Assembly (NCBI GenBank): GCA_016872715.1
Contig: VGZD01000026.1
Span: forward strand, 1 to 38,625
DNA: 38,625 nucleotides
Direction: 5' to 3'
From: Planctomycetota bacterium
Lineage (GTDB): Bacteria > Planctomycetota > UBA1135 > GCA-002686595
The notes beneath the pieces were generated by a model. It did not search any database. It had not been told where the DNA came from and was given only the letters and a program-made list of their open reading frames with translations. The position numbers and the translations under genes are program-made. This document shows, piece after piece, positions 31,299 through 38,496 of this stretch; within the stretch, counting starts at the first letter, position 1, and every line of letters starts with the position of its first letter.

Positions 31299-32641
31299 CC
31301 CGCGTCGTCGAAGTAGCCGAGCTCGCGCAGCGCGCGCTGCTCGGAGGCCGACAGCTCGCCGCGATCCGGAGCTTCGACGAATTCGCGTTGCAGGCGCTCG
31401 AACTCGCGCAACAGACGCTCGCGCACGTGCGGGTGCGCTGCGCCGCAGTCGTTTCGCTCGAGGGGATCGAGCTCGAGGTCGCGCAGCTCGGCGCGTCCGA
31501 GCGCGGGCCAGACGTGCAGCTTGAAGCGGCCGGAGCGCACGGCGACTTGCCAGCGTTCGGGGTGGTTTTCGTAGTGGCGCGAGCTCGCGAGCAGCGCGCG
31601 CTCAGAGTCGAACGGCTCGTCGCGCACCAGCGGCATGAGCGAGCGACCTGCGGAGTGCGGGAGCGCGGGCAGGTCGCACAGCTCGAGCAAGGTCGGAGCG
31701 AGGTCGAGCAGGCTCACGGGCGTCGATTCGACGCGCGAGGACAGTCCGGGAGCTGCGAGTGCCAGCGGCACATGCAGCAACTCCTCATACACGTTGGAGT
31801 TGTGACCCTGCTCGCCGTGCTCCATGAACGCCTCGCCGTGGTCGGAGGTCCAGACGATCAACAGCGGCCGCCGCGTCGCGCGCGCGCGGAGCGCGTGCAC
31901 CAGCTCCCCCAAGCGCGCGTCGACGAACGCGACATGCTCGTCGTAGAGCGCGGCGAGGCGCACCACGTCGGGATGCTCCGGCGCCAGTCGCGCGCGGTGC
32001 ACGGCGCGCGCGCTGGCGATCGAGCCGTCGACGTGGGCGAGCGCCTCGGACTCCGCGCTGAAACGGCCGCGGAAGGGCGGGGGCGGCTGGTAGGGCATGT
32101 GCGGCGGGGCGACGTGCAAGTACACGAAGTGCGGCGCCTGCGCCTCGTCGAGCGCGCCGCGTGCGAGAGCGAGCGAGCGTTCGAAGCTCGCGAGCGAGAA
32201 GTCGAGCACTTCGTAGCGTTGGAAGCCGCGCCCGACTCCCGTGCGCGAGCTCAAGACCGGCGTCTGGACGATGGCGCGCGTGCTCCAACCCGCATCGGCG
32301 AAGCGCTCGGCGAGCGTCGGCAGGTCGCTGCGCAGCGCCAACTCGTCGTCGCGCGCGCCGTGCACCTCCTGCGGTTTGGACGTGAAGAGCGAAGCGACGC
32401 TGGGGAGCGTCCAAGCCGCTGGCGCTCCGGCCTGCTCGAAGCGCACGCACTCGGCCGCGAAGGCGTCGAAGGCCGGAGTCGTGGGGCGTGCGGGGCCGTG
32501 GCCGGAGACCCCACCGGAAACGTGGCTCGAGACGTGGCTCGCCGCGAGCGAGTCCGCGACGATCACGAGCACGTCCGCTCGCGCGTCCTCGCGGCCGCAG
32601 GCGGCGCACAGGACGAGCAGGAGGACTGCGAGTGCGCGCAT
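31271..32641 (-). CDS. Sulfatase-superfamily lipoprotein lacking the formylglycine cysteine
   Basis: 456 residues from ATG 32641. The N-terminus is a lipoprotein signal (MRALAVLLLVLCAAC, Cys15). The alkaline phosphatase/sulfatase fold is shown by VLVIVADSLAASH (metal-binding Asp30), PHFVYLHVAPPHMPYQPPPP, LLIVWTSDHGEAFMEHGEQG (Asp-His metal ligands) and STPVSLLDLAPTLLEL. Where true sulfatases have C/S-x-P-S-R, this protein has T78-L-P-S-V82. It therefore cannot form formylglycine. A threonine nucleophile is known from lipoteichoic acid synthase and phosphoethanolamine transferases of the same superfamily, so phosphotransfer or phosphoester hydrolysis is as plausible as sulfate ester cleavage. 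Convergent 28-bp overlap with the GT-C-like gene. Confidence 0.85.
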   Translation of the reverse strand: MRALAVLLLVLCAACGREDARADVLVIVADSLAASHVSSHVSGGVSGHGPARPTTPAFDAFAAECVRFEQAGAPAAWTLPSVASLFTSKPQEVHGARDDELALRSDLPTLAERFADAGWSTRAIVQTPVLSSRTGVGRGFQRYEVLDFSLASFERSLALARGALDEAQAPHFVYLHVAPPHMPYQPPPPFRGRFSAESEALAHVDGSIASARAVHRARLAPEHPDVVRLAALYDEHVAFVDARLGELVHALRARATRRPLLIVWTSDHGEAFMEHGEQGHNSNVYEELLHVPLALAAPGLSSRVESTPVSLLDLAPTLLELCDLPALPHSAGRSLMPLVRDEPFDSERALLASSRHYENHPERWQVAVRSGRFKLHVWPALGRAELRDLELDPLERNDCGAAHPHVRERLLREFERLQREFVEAPDRGELSASEQRALRELGYFDDAGQSPEGTRR

Positions 32642-32666
32642 CGAGTAGGCTCGAGAGCAGGCTAGC

Positions 32667-32673
32667 AAGGAGG
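32667..32673 (+). promoter_or_regulatory. Strong Shine-Dalgarno sequence of the NAD(P)HX epimerase gene
   Basis: AAGGAGG lies 4 nt before ATG 32678. It is one of few strong ribosome binding sites in the window and fixes this start. The close, divergent sulfatase-like start is 36 bp away. Confidence 0.75.
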
Positions 32674-32677
32674 CACC

Positions 32678-33385
32678 ATGGACCGACCGTTGCATCTCTC
32701 GCGCGAGGATCTGCGAGCGCTCGACGCGCGCGCGATCGCGGAGCTCGGGATTCCCGGGGCCGTGCTGATGGAGAATGCAGGGCGGCAAGCGGCGGAGCTG
32801 CTGCTCGCGGCGCTGCGGCAGCAGGTCTTCGCAGGTCGGCGCGCGCCTGCGCCCTGGCGCGTGGCGGTCGTCTGCGGCACGGGCAACAACGGTGGCGACG
32901 GCTATGTGCTGGCGCGGCATGTGCAGCGAGCGGGGCACTGCGTCGAGTGCTGGGCGAGCGGACCGCCCGCGACCGACGAAGCGCGGACCAACCATGCCAT
33001 CGTCCTGCGGCTTGGGATTCCCGTGCGCACGCTGTCCGACGCGGAGAGCCTCGCCTCGGCCGCGGCGGCGTGGGGGAACTTCGACGCGCTCGTCGATGGC
33101 CTGCTCGGCACGGGCCTGCGCGGCGCGCCGCGCGCGGAACACAGCGCGGTGATCGCGGCGATGAATGGCGCCGTGGCGCCTTTCAAGCTCGCTCTCGACT
33201 TGCCCTCGGGGCTCGACTGCGACGAGGGCGTCGCCGCGGGAGCGTGCTTTCGGGCCGATCTGACGGTGACCTTCGCGGCTCGCAAGCTGGGCTTCGACGG
33301 CGCGTGCGCCGCGGAGTTTCTGGGCTCCGTGAGGGTCGCGGATCTGGGGTTCGAGCTCGGCGCGCTCGGCCATCGCGAGGGCTAG
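32678..33385 (+). CDS. nnrE: NAD(P)H-hydrate epimerase (YjeF_N domain)
   Basis: 235 residues from ATG 32678. The Rossmann-like YjeF_N domain is complete. It begins with LDARAIAELGIPGAVLMENA, followed by VAVVCGTGNNGGDGYVLAR (nucleotide loop, residues 62-80), VDGLLGTGLRG and LALDLPSGLDCD with the catalytic Asp174. The enzyme interconverts the R and S hydrates of damaged NADH and NADPH so that the dehydratase NnrD can repair them. In E. coli the two activities are fused in one protein; here the C-terminal dehydratase domain is absent and must be encoded elsewhere. Cytoplasmic housekeeping function; no functional relation to its neighbours is evident. Confidence 0.93.
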   Translation: MDRPLHLSREDLRALDARAIAELGIPGAVLMENAGRQAAELLLAALRQQVFAGRRAPAPWRVAVVCGTGNNGGDGYVLARHVQRAGHCVECWASGPPATDEARTNHAIVLRLGIPVRTLSDAESLASAAAAWGNFDALVDGLLGTGLRGAPRAEHSAVIAAMNGAVAPFKLALDLPSGLDCDEGVAAGACFRADLTVTFAARKLGFDGACAAEFLGSVRVADLGFELGALGHREG

Positions 33386-33509
33386 AACCGGCCTTGAACA
33401 TGGCTTGCCTTGCGACGCCGCGCGCGGGGGGCTAGCGTCAGGTTCGTCGGCACGGCGCTGTTCGCTCCGACCGAGCACTTCGAAGTCCGTCGTTCAGGAA
33501 CCGTTCCCC

Positions 33510-34502
33510 ATGCAGATGTCCCGCTGGCGCTTCGCGCTCGTCCCGCTCGCCCTCGTCGGCGCCGCGTGGCTCTCCGCGAGCAGGCCGGTCGCCGAAGGCG
33601 AGCAGGTCGAGTTCAAATTTCGCGAAGCCCCGGTCAACGCCGCGGGCGTGAAAGGACTGGGCGACCTGCGCGGCGTGCCGGTCTTGATCGACTTCTGGGG
33701 CAAGAACTGACCCGGCTGCGTCGGGGGGTCCGTGCCGGCCTCCCTCAAGATCCAGGAGCAGTTTGGGGATGACGTGCAGGTGATCTTCGTCGAGTGCCAA
33801 GGCACCGAAAAGAACACCTACGAGGCGTTCATTTGGAAGATGAAATGGATGGGGAACAACGCGCTGTGGACCAACGAGCGCGTGATCCCGACCGTCGGTC
33901 GCGGATTGCCCGAAGTGGCGCTGATCGGGGTCGATGGGAGCGTGCTGATGCAGGGCTATCCCGGCGATTTCGGCAAGCGGCTCGAGGAGACGATCGCGGC
34001 CGAAGTGAAGAAGTCGAAGCACGCGCCCCCCGGTTCGCCCGCGTCGCTCAAGGAGGCTTGGGCTGTTTTCGCCAAGGGCGATCTCGGTGGCGCGCTCGAG
34101 CAGTGCGACAAGGTCGGTGGCGACGACGGCGCGAAGGCGCGCGCCCTGATGATGGAGCGCACCGCCACGCACTTCGCGCGCTTCGAGCGTCTGCTCGCGG
34201 CGAGTGATCTCACCGAGGCCGGCGAACTCGTCGATGCGCTGCGGAAGTCGTGCAAGGGCGTCGCGGAACTCGCGGCGAGGGTCAGCGACGCGGCGGCCAA
34301 GCTCGCGGCGCCGGAACTCGCGGCCGAGCGCGAGGCCTCCAAGGCGTGGGCCTCGTTCGTTGCCAAGATCGCCAAGGAAAAGCCCTTCGATGGCGGCAAC
34401 GTGAAGAAGGCCGAGAACATCGCCTCGAAGCACGAGGGCACCAAGAACGGCGCGCGTGCGGCGCACTTCGTGGAGCTCTCGAAGATCAACCTCAACCGCT
34501 GA
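33510..34502 (+). CDS. TlpA-like thioredoxin-fold protein with in-frame TGA, candidate selenoprotein (UPGC motif)
   Basis: 330 residues from ATG 33510 if the TGA at 33708-33710 is read as selenocysteine. Residues 1-24 are a signal peptide or anchor (RFALVPLALVGAAWLSAS). A thioredoxin-fold domain follows: GLGDLRGVPVLIDFWGKN, then Sec67-Pro-Gly-Cys70, SVPASLKIQEQFGDDVQVIF, and the cis-proline region GLPEVALIGVDGSVL. The C-terminal half (from about 170) is charged and helical. The frame continues without another stop for 264 codons beyond the TGA, with the same codon use and family-like sequence on both sides. The TGA replaces exactly the first cysteine of the CxxC motif, and a hairpin follows immediately. 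TGA ends many other genes here, so it is not reassigned generally. Alternatives are a TGC/TGT-to-TGA sequencing error or a fresh nonsense mutation. Family members reduce or form disulfides outside the cytoplasm. Confidence 0.8.
33708..33738 (+). promoter_or_regulatory. In-frame TGA followed by candidate bacterial SECIS hairpin
   Basis: Directly after TGA (33708-33710), CCGGC (33712-33716) pairs with GCCGG (33734-33738). After a bulged U (33717), a G-U pair, C33719-G33732 and G33720-C33731 extend the stem. The 10-nt apical loop is G-rich and contains GGUC about 20 nt from the UGA. A bulged U and a loop with GGUC are also features of the E. coli fdhF SECIS, at similar distances. A competing pairing of GACCC (33709-33713) with GGGTC (33726-33730) is possible. 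Bacterial SECIS elements vary widely, so the structure is compatible, not decisive. Confidence 0.55.
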
Positions 34503-34530
34503 GCGCTCGTCGGCGTTCCGCTCGATTCCA

Positions 34531-34569
34531 GCGAGCCGCGCGCTTCCCGCAAGGGAGCGCGCGGCTCGC
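34531..34569. terminator. Strong hairpin with GCAA tetraloop between convergent genes
   Basis: The arm 34531-34548 pairs with 34553-34569 over 17 bp, with a single bulged T and a GCAA (GNRA) tetraloop. It begins 28 nt after the stop of the candidate selenoprotein gene and lies before the end of the convergent beta-helix gene, so it can terminate both. No T-tract follows. Confidence 0.7.
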
Positions 34570-34600
34570 GCCCTTGCTGCGGAGCGCCGCGGCGCGTGCG

Positions 34601-35902
34601 CTACTCGCGCCGCGGGGCGAGCGCGGCGAGTTGCTCCGGCGTCGCCACGGATCCTTGCAGCTTGAGTGCGCCCTCGCACACCAGCGCAGGCTCGATCGTC
34701 ACCTTGCCGCACTTGCTCGAACCCAAGCCCTTGGCCGTGATGGGATCGATCTCGAGCGCGGCGGAGTGACCGGCGACGAAGCGATTGCGTCCGACGAGCG
34801 CCACCTCGCGGCAGCCGCCGATCGCGACCAGCGGCCGATCGCCGCAGCCCGGCGCGATCTGGAAGTCGTTGTTGCGCAGGATGAGCGTGCCGTTGGGCTC
34901 GCCGCCTGCGTCCCACGCGACGAACGCGCCGGTGCCGAACGGCACGCCCTCGCGCGTGAGATGCGCGAGCGCGGGGTCGAAGCCGCAGCGGTAGCGATTG
35001 TTCTCGAAGATCGCGCGCCCCGTGTGGCGACCGGCGAGCGTCAGGGCGCTGCCACCCTTGTAGTCGTCGCCGCGCGCGATGCACGGATCCTCGATCGAGC
35101 AGTTGCGCACCGTGAGCGTCCCCGCGCCGCTCGGGCCCCAGTCGGGTCGCGCGACGACCTGCAGAAACGTGCGGCCGAGACGCGCGCCGTCGACGTTCTC
35201 GATCGTGACGTCGCCGACCAGATTCTGCAGGTAGAAGCCGTGCTCATGGCGGATGTCGCGCACGCTGGCGCGGCCGCGCACGCCGCGGAACTCGAACTCC
35301 GCGAGGCAGTTGCCCCACACGCCCCACTTCGAGTTCGCGCCCTCGCCCTTGGCGTGGTCGAAGCCTCCGACCAAGTGGCAGTCGAGGAACTTGAAGCCCT
35401 CGTGGCGGCGGCTGTCCGCGAGCTTGTAGAACATGATTCCCGCGCGGTAGCCGCACTCGATGGTGAGGCCCTCGAAGGTGATCCAGCCGCAGGTCAGTTC
35501 CTGCGCGATGGCGATCGTGTCGCCGCTCGTGCGCGGCACGACGCGCGCGCCTTGGCCCTGTGCGCGCACGACGATCGGCCGCTCGCGCGTGCCGCCGTGG
35601 ATCGGCGCATTCCACTCGCTCTTCTTCGCGAAGCCCACGCCGAACGCGGGATAGTGGCCGTCGGAGAGCGTGATCGTGCTGCCCGGTCCACAGCGCGCGA
35701 GCGCGTCGGCGATCGGGTTCTTCGACGCGATTTGCTGGCCGTTCGAGAGCCGGATCGCGCCCGGCGTGCAACTGATGAGCTGCTCCGTGAGCGTCGCTTG
35801 GACACCCACGCGCTGCGCCGGTTCCCTACGCCCTTCTCGAGCGGGCAGCGTGGCTAGAGCGAGCGCCGAGGCGAGGAGAGCATGCACCCACATGGGCGCC
35901 AT
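34601..35902 (-). CDS. Exported right-handed beta-helix protein
   Basis: 433 residues from ATG 35902 (MAPMWVHALLASALALATLP, a signal peptide); an ATG three codons later is equally possible. The mature protein begins with a segment typical of secreted beta-helix proteins (NPIADALARCGPGSTITLSDGHY), followed by PIVVRAQGQGARVVPRTSG and many short repeats of alternating strand-turn character (ITFEGLTIECGYRAGI, LTVRNCSIED, LILRNNDFQI). This is the pattern of pectate lyase/polysaccharide lyase-like parallel beta helices. I see no certain catalytic arrangement, so lyase, hydrolase or pure binding activity are all possible. It is divergent from the Gfo/Idh/MocA gene and could supply sugars to it; that link is inferred. 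The 124-bp divergent region contains no clear regulatory site. Confidence 0.78.
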   Translation of the reverse strand: MAPMWVHALLASALALATLPAREGRREPAQRVGVQATLTEQLISCTPGAIRLSNGQQIASKNPIADALARCGPGSTITLSDGHYPAFGVGFAKKSEWNAPIHGGTRERPIVVRAQGQGARVVPRTSGDTIAIAQELTCGWITFEGLTIECGYRAGIMFYKLADSRRHEGFKFLDCHLVGGFDHAKGEGANSKWGVWGNCLAEFEFRGVRGRASVRDIRHEHGFYLQNLVGDVTIENVDGARLGRTFLQVVARPDWGPSGAGTLTVRNCSIEDPCIARGDDYKGGSALTLAGRHTGRAIFENNRYRCGFDPALAHLTREGVPFGTGAFVAWDAGGEPNGTLILRNNDFQIAPGCGDRPLVAIGGCREVALVGRNRFVAGHSAALEIDPITAKGLGSSKCGKVTIEPALVCEGALKLQGSVATPEQLAALAPRRE

Positions 35903-36026
35903 GGTCGCTCGCGCGGCCCGATCTGGCAAACACTGCGCTCTCACTCGGCGGTGCTTTCCTCGCTACGCTGGTGTCCCTCGCTTCCTCCGCGCCCCTCCGT
36001 GGGGGTGCCGTCCCACAGGAACTTCC

Positions 36027-37181
36027 ATGCCCCGTCCGTTCCCGATCGCCCTCATCGGCCAGCGTTTCATGGGCCGCGCGCACTCCAACGCGTGGTCGCA
36101 GGTCACGAAGTTCTTCGATCTCGAGCTGCAGCCGGTGCTGCACACGATCGCGGCGCGCGATGCCGAGGGGTTGGCGCCCTTCGCGCGGCGCTGGGGCTGG
36201 CTCAACTCGACCACGGACTGGAAGCGCATCGCGCGCGAGGACGCGATCGAGCTCGTCGACGTCGGCACTCCCAACGACGTGCATCGAGAGCAGGCGCTCG
36301 CGATGCTCGAGGCCGGCAAGCACGTGGCGTGCGAGAAGCCGCTCGCCGGCACGCTGTCCGACGCGCGCGCGATGGCCGCCGCCGCGAAGAAGGCCGCGAA
36401 GAAGGGCGTGCGCACGTTCGTGTGGTTCAACTACCGCCGCTGCCCGGCGGTGGCCCTCGCCTACAAGCTCGTGCGCGAAGGCAGGCTCGGCCGCATCCGC
36501 CACGTGCGCGCGCGCTACCTGCAGGACTGGGGCGGTCCCAAGACGCCGATGTCGTGGCGTTTCCAGCGCAAGGTCGCGGGTTCTGGCGCCCACGGAGACC
36601 TCAACGCGCACATCGTCGACATGGCGCGCTTCCTCGTCGGCGAGGAGGTGAGCGAGATCCACGGTGCGATCGAGCGCACGTTCGTCCACGAGCGGCCGAT
36701 CGCCGGACACAAGGGGAAGAAGGGCCAGAGCGATGTCGACGACGTCGTCGCGTTTCTGGCGAGCTTTTCCGGCGGCGCGACGGCGAGCTTCGAGGCCACG
36801 CGGCTCGCGATCGGACACCAAAACGACAACGGCATCGAGCTGAACGGCGAGCAGGGCTCGCTGCGCTTTGGCTTCGAGGACATGAATGTGCTCGAGCTCT
36901 GCGAAGCGGGTGACGACCGCACCGGAGGTTGGAAGCGCATCATGTGCACGTCGGGCGGCAATCACCCCTACGCCAGCGCGTGGTGGCCCGACGCGCACGT
37001 GATCGGCTACGAGCACGGCTTCACGAACATGGCGGCCGACGTGCTGCGCACGCTCGCCAACGTCGCGCCCGAGGTGCCGCTGCCGGACTTCGCCGATGCC
37101 TACCAGACGCAGCGCGTGCTCGAGGCCGCGCTCTTGTCCGCGCGCGAGCGCCACGCCATCGCGCTCTCGCAGATCAAGTAA
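36027..37181 (+). CDS. Gfo/Idh/MocA family oxidoreductase
   Basis: 384 residues from ATG 36027. The N-terminal Rossmann domain starts with FPIALIGQRFMGRAHSNAW, in which the usual G-x-G-x-x-G/A is changed to G-Q-R-F-M-G. The family's catalytic motif is intact as CEKPLAGT (Lys104). The C-terminal alpha/beta domain contains WFNYRRCPAVALAYKLVREG, SGAHGDLNAHIVDMARFLVG (probable His/Asp substrate residues) and GYEHGFTNMAADVLRTL. The family oxidises or reduces hydroxyl groups of sugars and cyclitols with NAD(P). It is followed after 36 bp by a sugar isomerase-like gene on the same strand; the pair is a common two-gene unit of sugar catabolism in planctomycetes and other bacteria. Substrate unknown. 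Confidence 0.92.
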   Translation: MPRPFPIALIGQRFMGRAHSNAWSQVTKFFDLELQPVLHTIAARDAEGLAPFARRWGWLNSTTDWKRIAREDAIELVDVGTPNDVHREQALAMLEAGKHVACEKPLAGTLSDARAMAAAAKKAAKKGVRTFVWFNYRRCPAVALAYKLVREGRLGRIRHVRARYLQDWGGPKTPMSWRFQRKVAGSGAHGDLNAHIVDMARFLVGEEVSEIHGAIERTFVHERPIAGHKGKKGQSDVDDVVAFLASFSGGATASFEATRLAIGHQNDNGIELNGEQGSLRFGFEDMNVLELCEAGDDRTGGWKRIMCTSGGNHPYASAWWPDAHVIGYEHGFTNMAADVLRTLANVAPEVPLPDFADAYQTQRVLEAALLSARERHAIALSQIK

Positions 37182-37217
37182 CTCCACGCAACGCACGAGA
37201 TTCAGGGAGACGACGCC

Positions 37218-38261
37218 ATGCCCCGTCCGCTGTGTTTGTTCACCGGCCAGTGGGCCGATCTGTCGCTGGAGACGCTGGCGAAGAAGGCCAAATCCTTCGG
37301 CTACGACGGCCTCGAGCTGGCCTGCTGGGGCGATCACTTCGAGGTCCAGCGCGCGCTGAAGGACAAGGGCTACTGCAAGCGGAAGTGGGAGCTGCTCACC
37401 GACTGCGGCGTGCAGAGCTTCGCCATCTCCAACCATCTGGTCGGACAGGCGGTCGCCGATCGCATCGACGAGCGCCACAAGTCGATCCTGTCTCCCGAGA
37501 TCTGGGGCGATGGCGATCCCTCGGGTGTGCGCAAGCGCGCGCAGAAGGAGATGATCGACACGGGCAGGGCGGCGCGGAAGTTCTTCGACGCGGCTCCCGC
37601 GGGCGTGAAGGCACAGCTCGCGCGCTCGGGGCGCACGGTCGTGGTCGGTTTCACCGGCAGTCCGATCTGGCACCTGATCTACTCGTTCCCGCCCAACTTG
37701 CCGTCGCAGATCGACGATGGCTTCAAGGAGTTCGCCAAGCTCTGGAAGCCGATCCTCGACGCCTACGACAAGGTCGATGTCAGCTTCGCGCTCGAGGTGC
37801 ACCCGACCGAGATCGCCTTCGACCTGCCGAGCACGCGGCGCGCGCTCGCGGCACTCGGTGGGCACCCGCGCTTTGGCTTCAACTTCGACCCGAGTCACTT
37901 CGGCTATCAGGGCGTCGACTACTTGGGCTTCCTGCGCGAGTTCGGCGCGCGCGTGTGGAATGTGCACGTCAAGGACGTGTGGTGGTCGGATCGTCCGACT
38001 CCGGCCGGCGTGTTCGGCGGTCACACCGACTTCGGCAGCGACGGACGCTTCTGGGACTTCCGTTCTCCCGGGCGCGGGCGCATCGATTTCGAGAGCATCG
38101 TGCGCGTGCTCAACCACGTGGGTTACCACGGCCCGCTCTCCGTCGAGTGGGAGGACATGCTGATGGACCGCGAGTTCGGAGCCACCGACGCGGCCGCCTT
38201 CGTCCGCCAGCTCGACTTCCCGCGCTCCAACGTGGCCTTCGACGCGGCGTTCGCGAAGTAG
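37218..38261 (+). CDS. Sugar phosphate isomerase/epimerase family (xylose isomerase-like TIM barrel)
   Basis: 347 residues from ATG 37218, with AGGGAG 8 nt upstream as ribosome binding site. It is a TIM barrel of the AP-endonuclease-2/xylose isomerase-like family: [20 protein letters not shown] near the start, then [15 protein letters not shown] (Glu193), [17 protein letters not shown] (Asp224), [11 protein letters not shown] (His250) and [15 protein letters not shown] (Glu310). These four are the probable divalent metal ligands. Family members isomerise or epimerise sugars, keto-sugars or inositol derivatives. Downstream of the Gfo/Idh/MocA gene, it probably acts on the product of that oxidoreductase in the cytoplasm. 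The specific substrate is unknown. Confidence 0.92.
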   Translation: MPRPLCLFTGQWADLSLETLAKKAKSFGYDGLELACWGDHFEVQRALKDKGYCKRKWELLTDCGVQSFAISNHLVGQAVADRIDERHKSILSPEIWGDGDPSGVRKRAQKEMIDTGRAARKFFDAAPAGVKAQLARSGRTVVVGFTGSPIWHLIYSFPPNLPSQIDDGFKEFAKLWKPILDAYDKVDVSFALEVHPTEIAFDLPSTRRALAALGGHPRFGFNFDPSHFGYQGVDYLGFLREFGARVWNVHVKDVWWSDRPTPAGVFGGHTDFGSDGRFWDFRSPGRGRIDFESIVRVLNHVGYHGPLSVEWEDMLMDREFGATDAAAFVRQLDFPRSNVAFDAAFAK

Positions 38262-38401
38262 CGCCCGCGCGGGGCGGTTGCCTCGAGGTCGGGGGCGTCC
38301 GCCGCTGGCCGGTGGCTCGTTTCTGGGGAACCGCGAAGTGCCTTGGCAGCGTCTCTTGCCTCGCGCAGCGACGGTGGACCCCGCCATGCCCTCTCATCGA
38401 G

Positions 38402-38473
38402 GCCCCGCCCAGGCCGCCCCGCCCATCGTCGCCCCGCCCATCGTCGCCCCGCTCAGGCCGCCCCGCCCAGGCC
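38402..38473. repeat. 14-15 bp tandem repeat before the last gene
   Basis: Five units beginning GCCCCGC occur head to tail: 38402-38415, 38416-38430, 38431-38445, 38446-38459 and 38460-38473. The second and third (GCCCCGCCCATCGTC) are identical, and the others end in CAGGCC. The array ends 23 bp before ATG 38497. The frame of the following gene is open through it from ATG 38386, reading APPIV-APPIV. The remainder of the 235-bp gap shows nothing else. Confidence 0.88.
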
Positions 38474-38482
38474 GTTTGCCCG

Positions 38483-38488
38483 TACGAT
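38483..38488 (+). promoter_or_regulatory. TACGAT, candidate leaderless promoter of the last gene
   Basis: TACGAT is followed by 8 nt (TCCTATTG) and ATG 38497, the same spacing as at other genes in the window. It supports ATG 38497 over the upstream in-frame ATG 38386. Confidence 0.45.
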
Positions 38489-38496
38489 TCCTATTG

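Noticed and set aside
33732-34502. Separate gene starting at GTG 33732 after the TGA
   Set aside because: It would lack the signal peptide and the first half of the thioredoxin fold, and no ribosome binding site precedes it. Together with the upstream frame it forms one complete domain.
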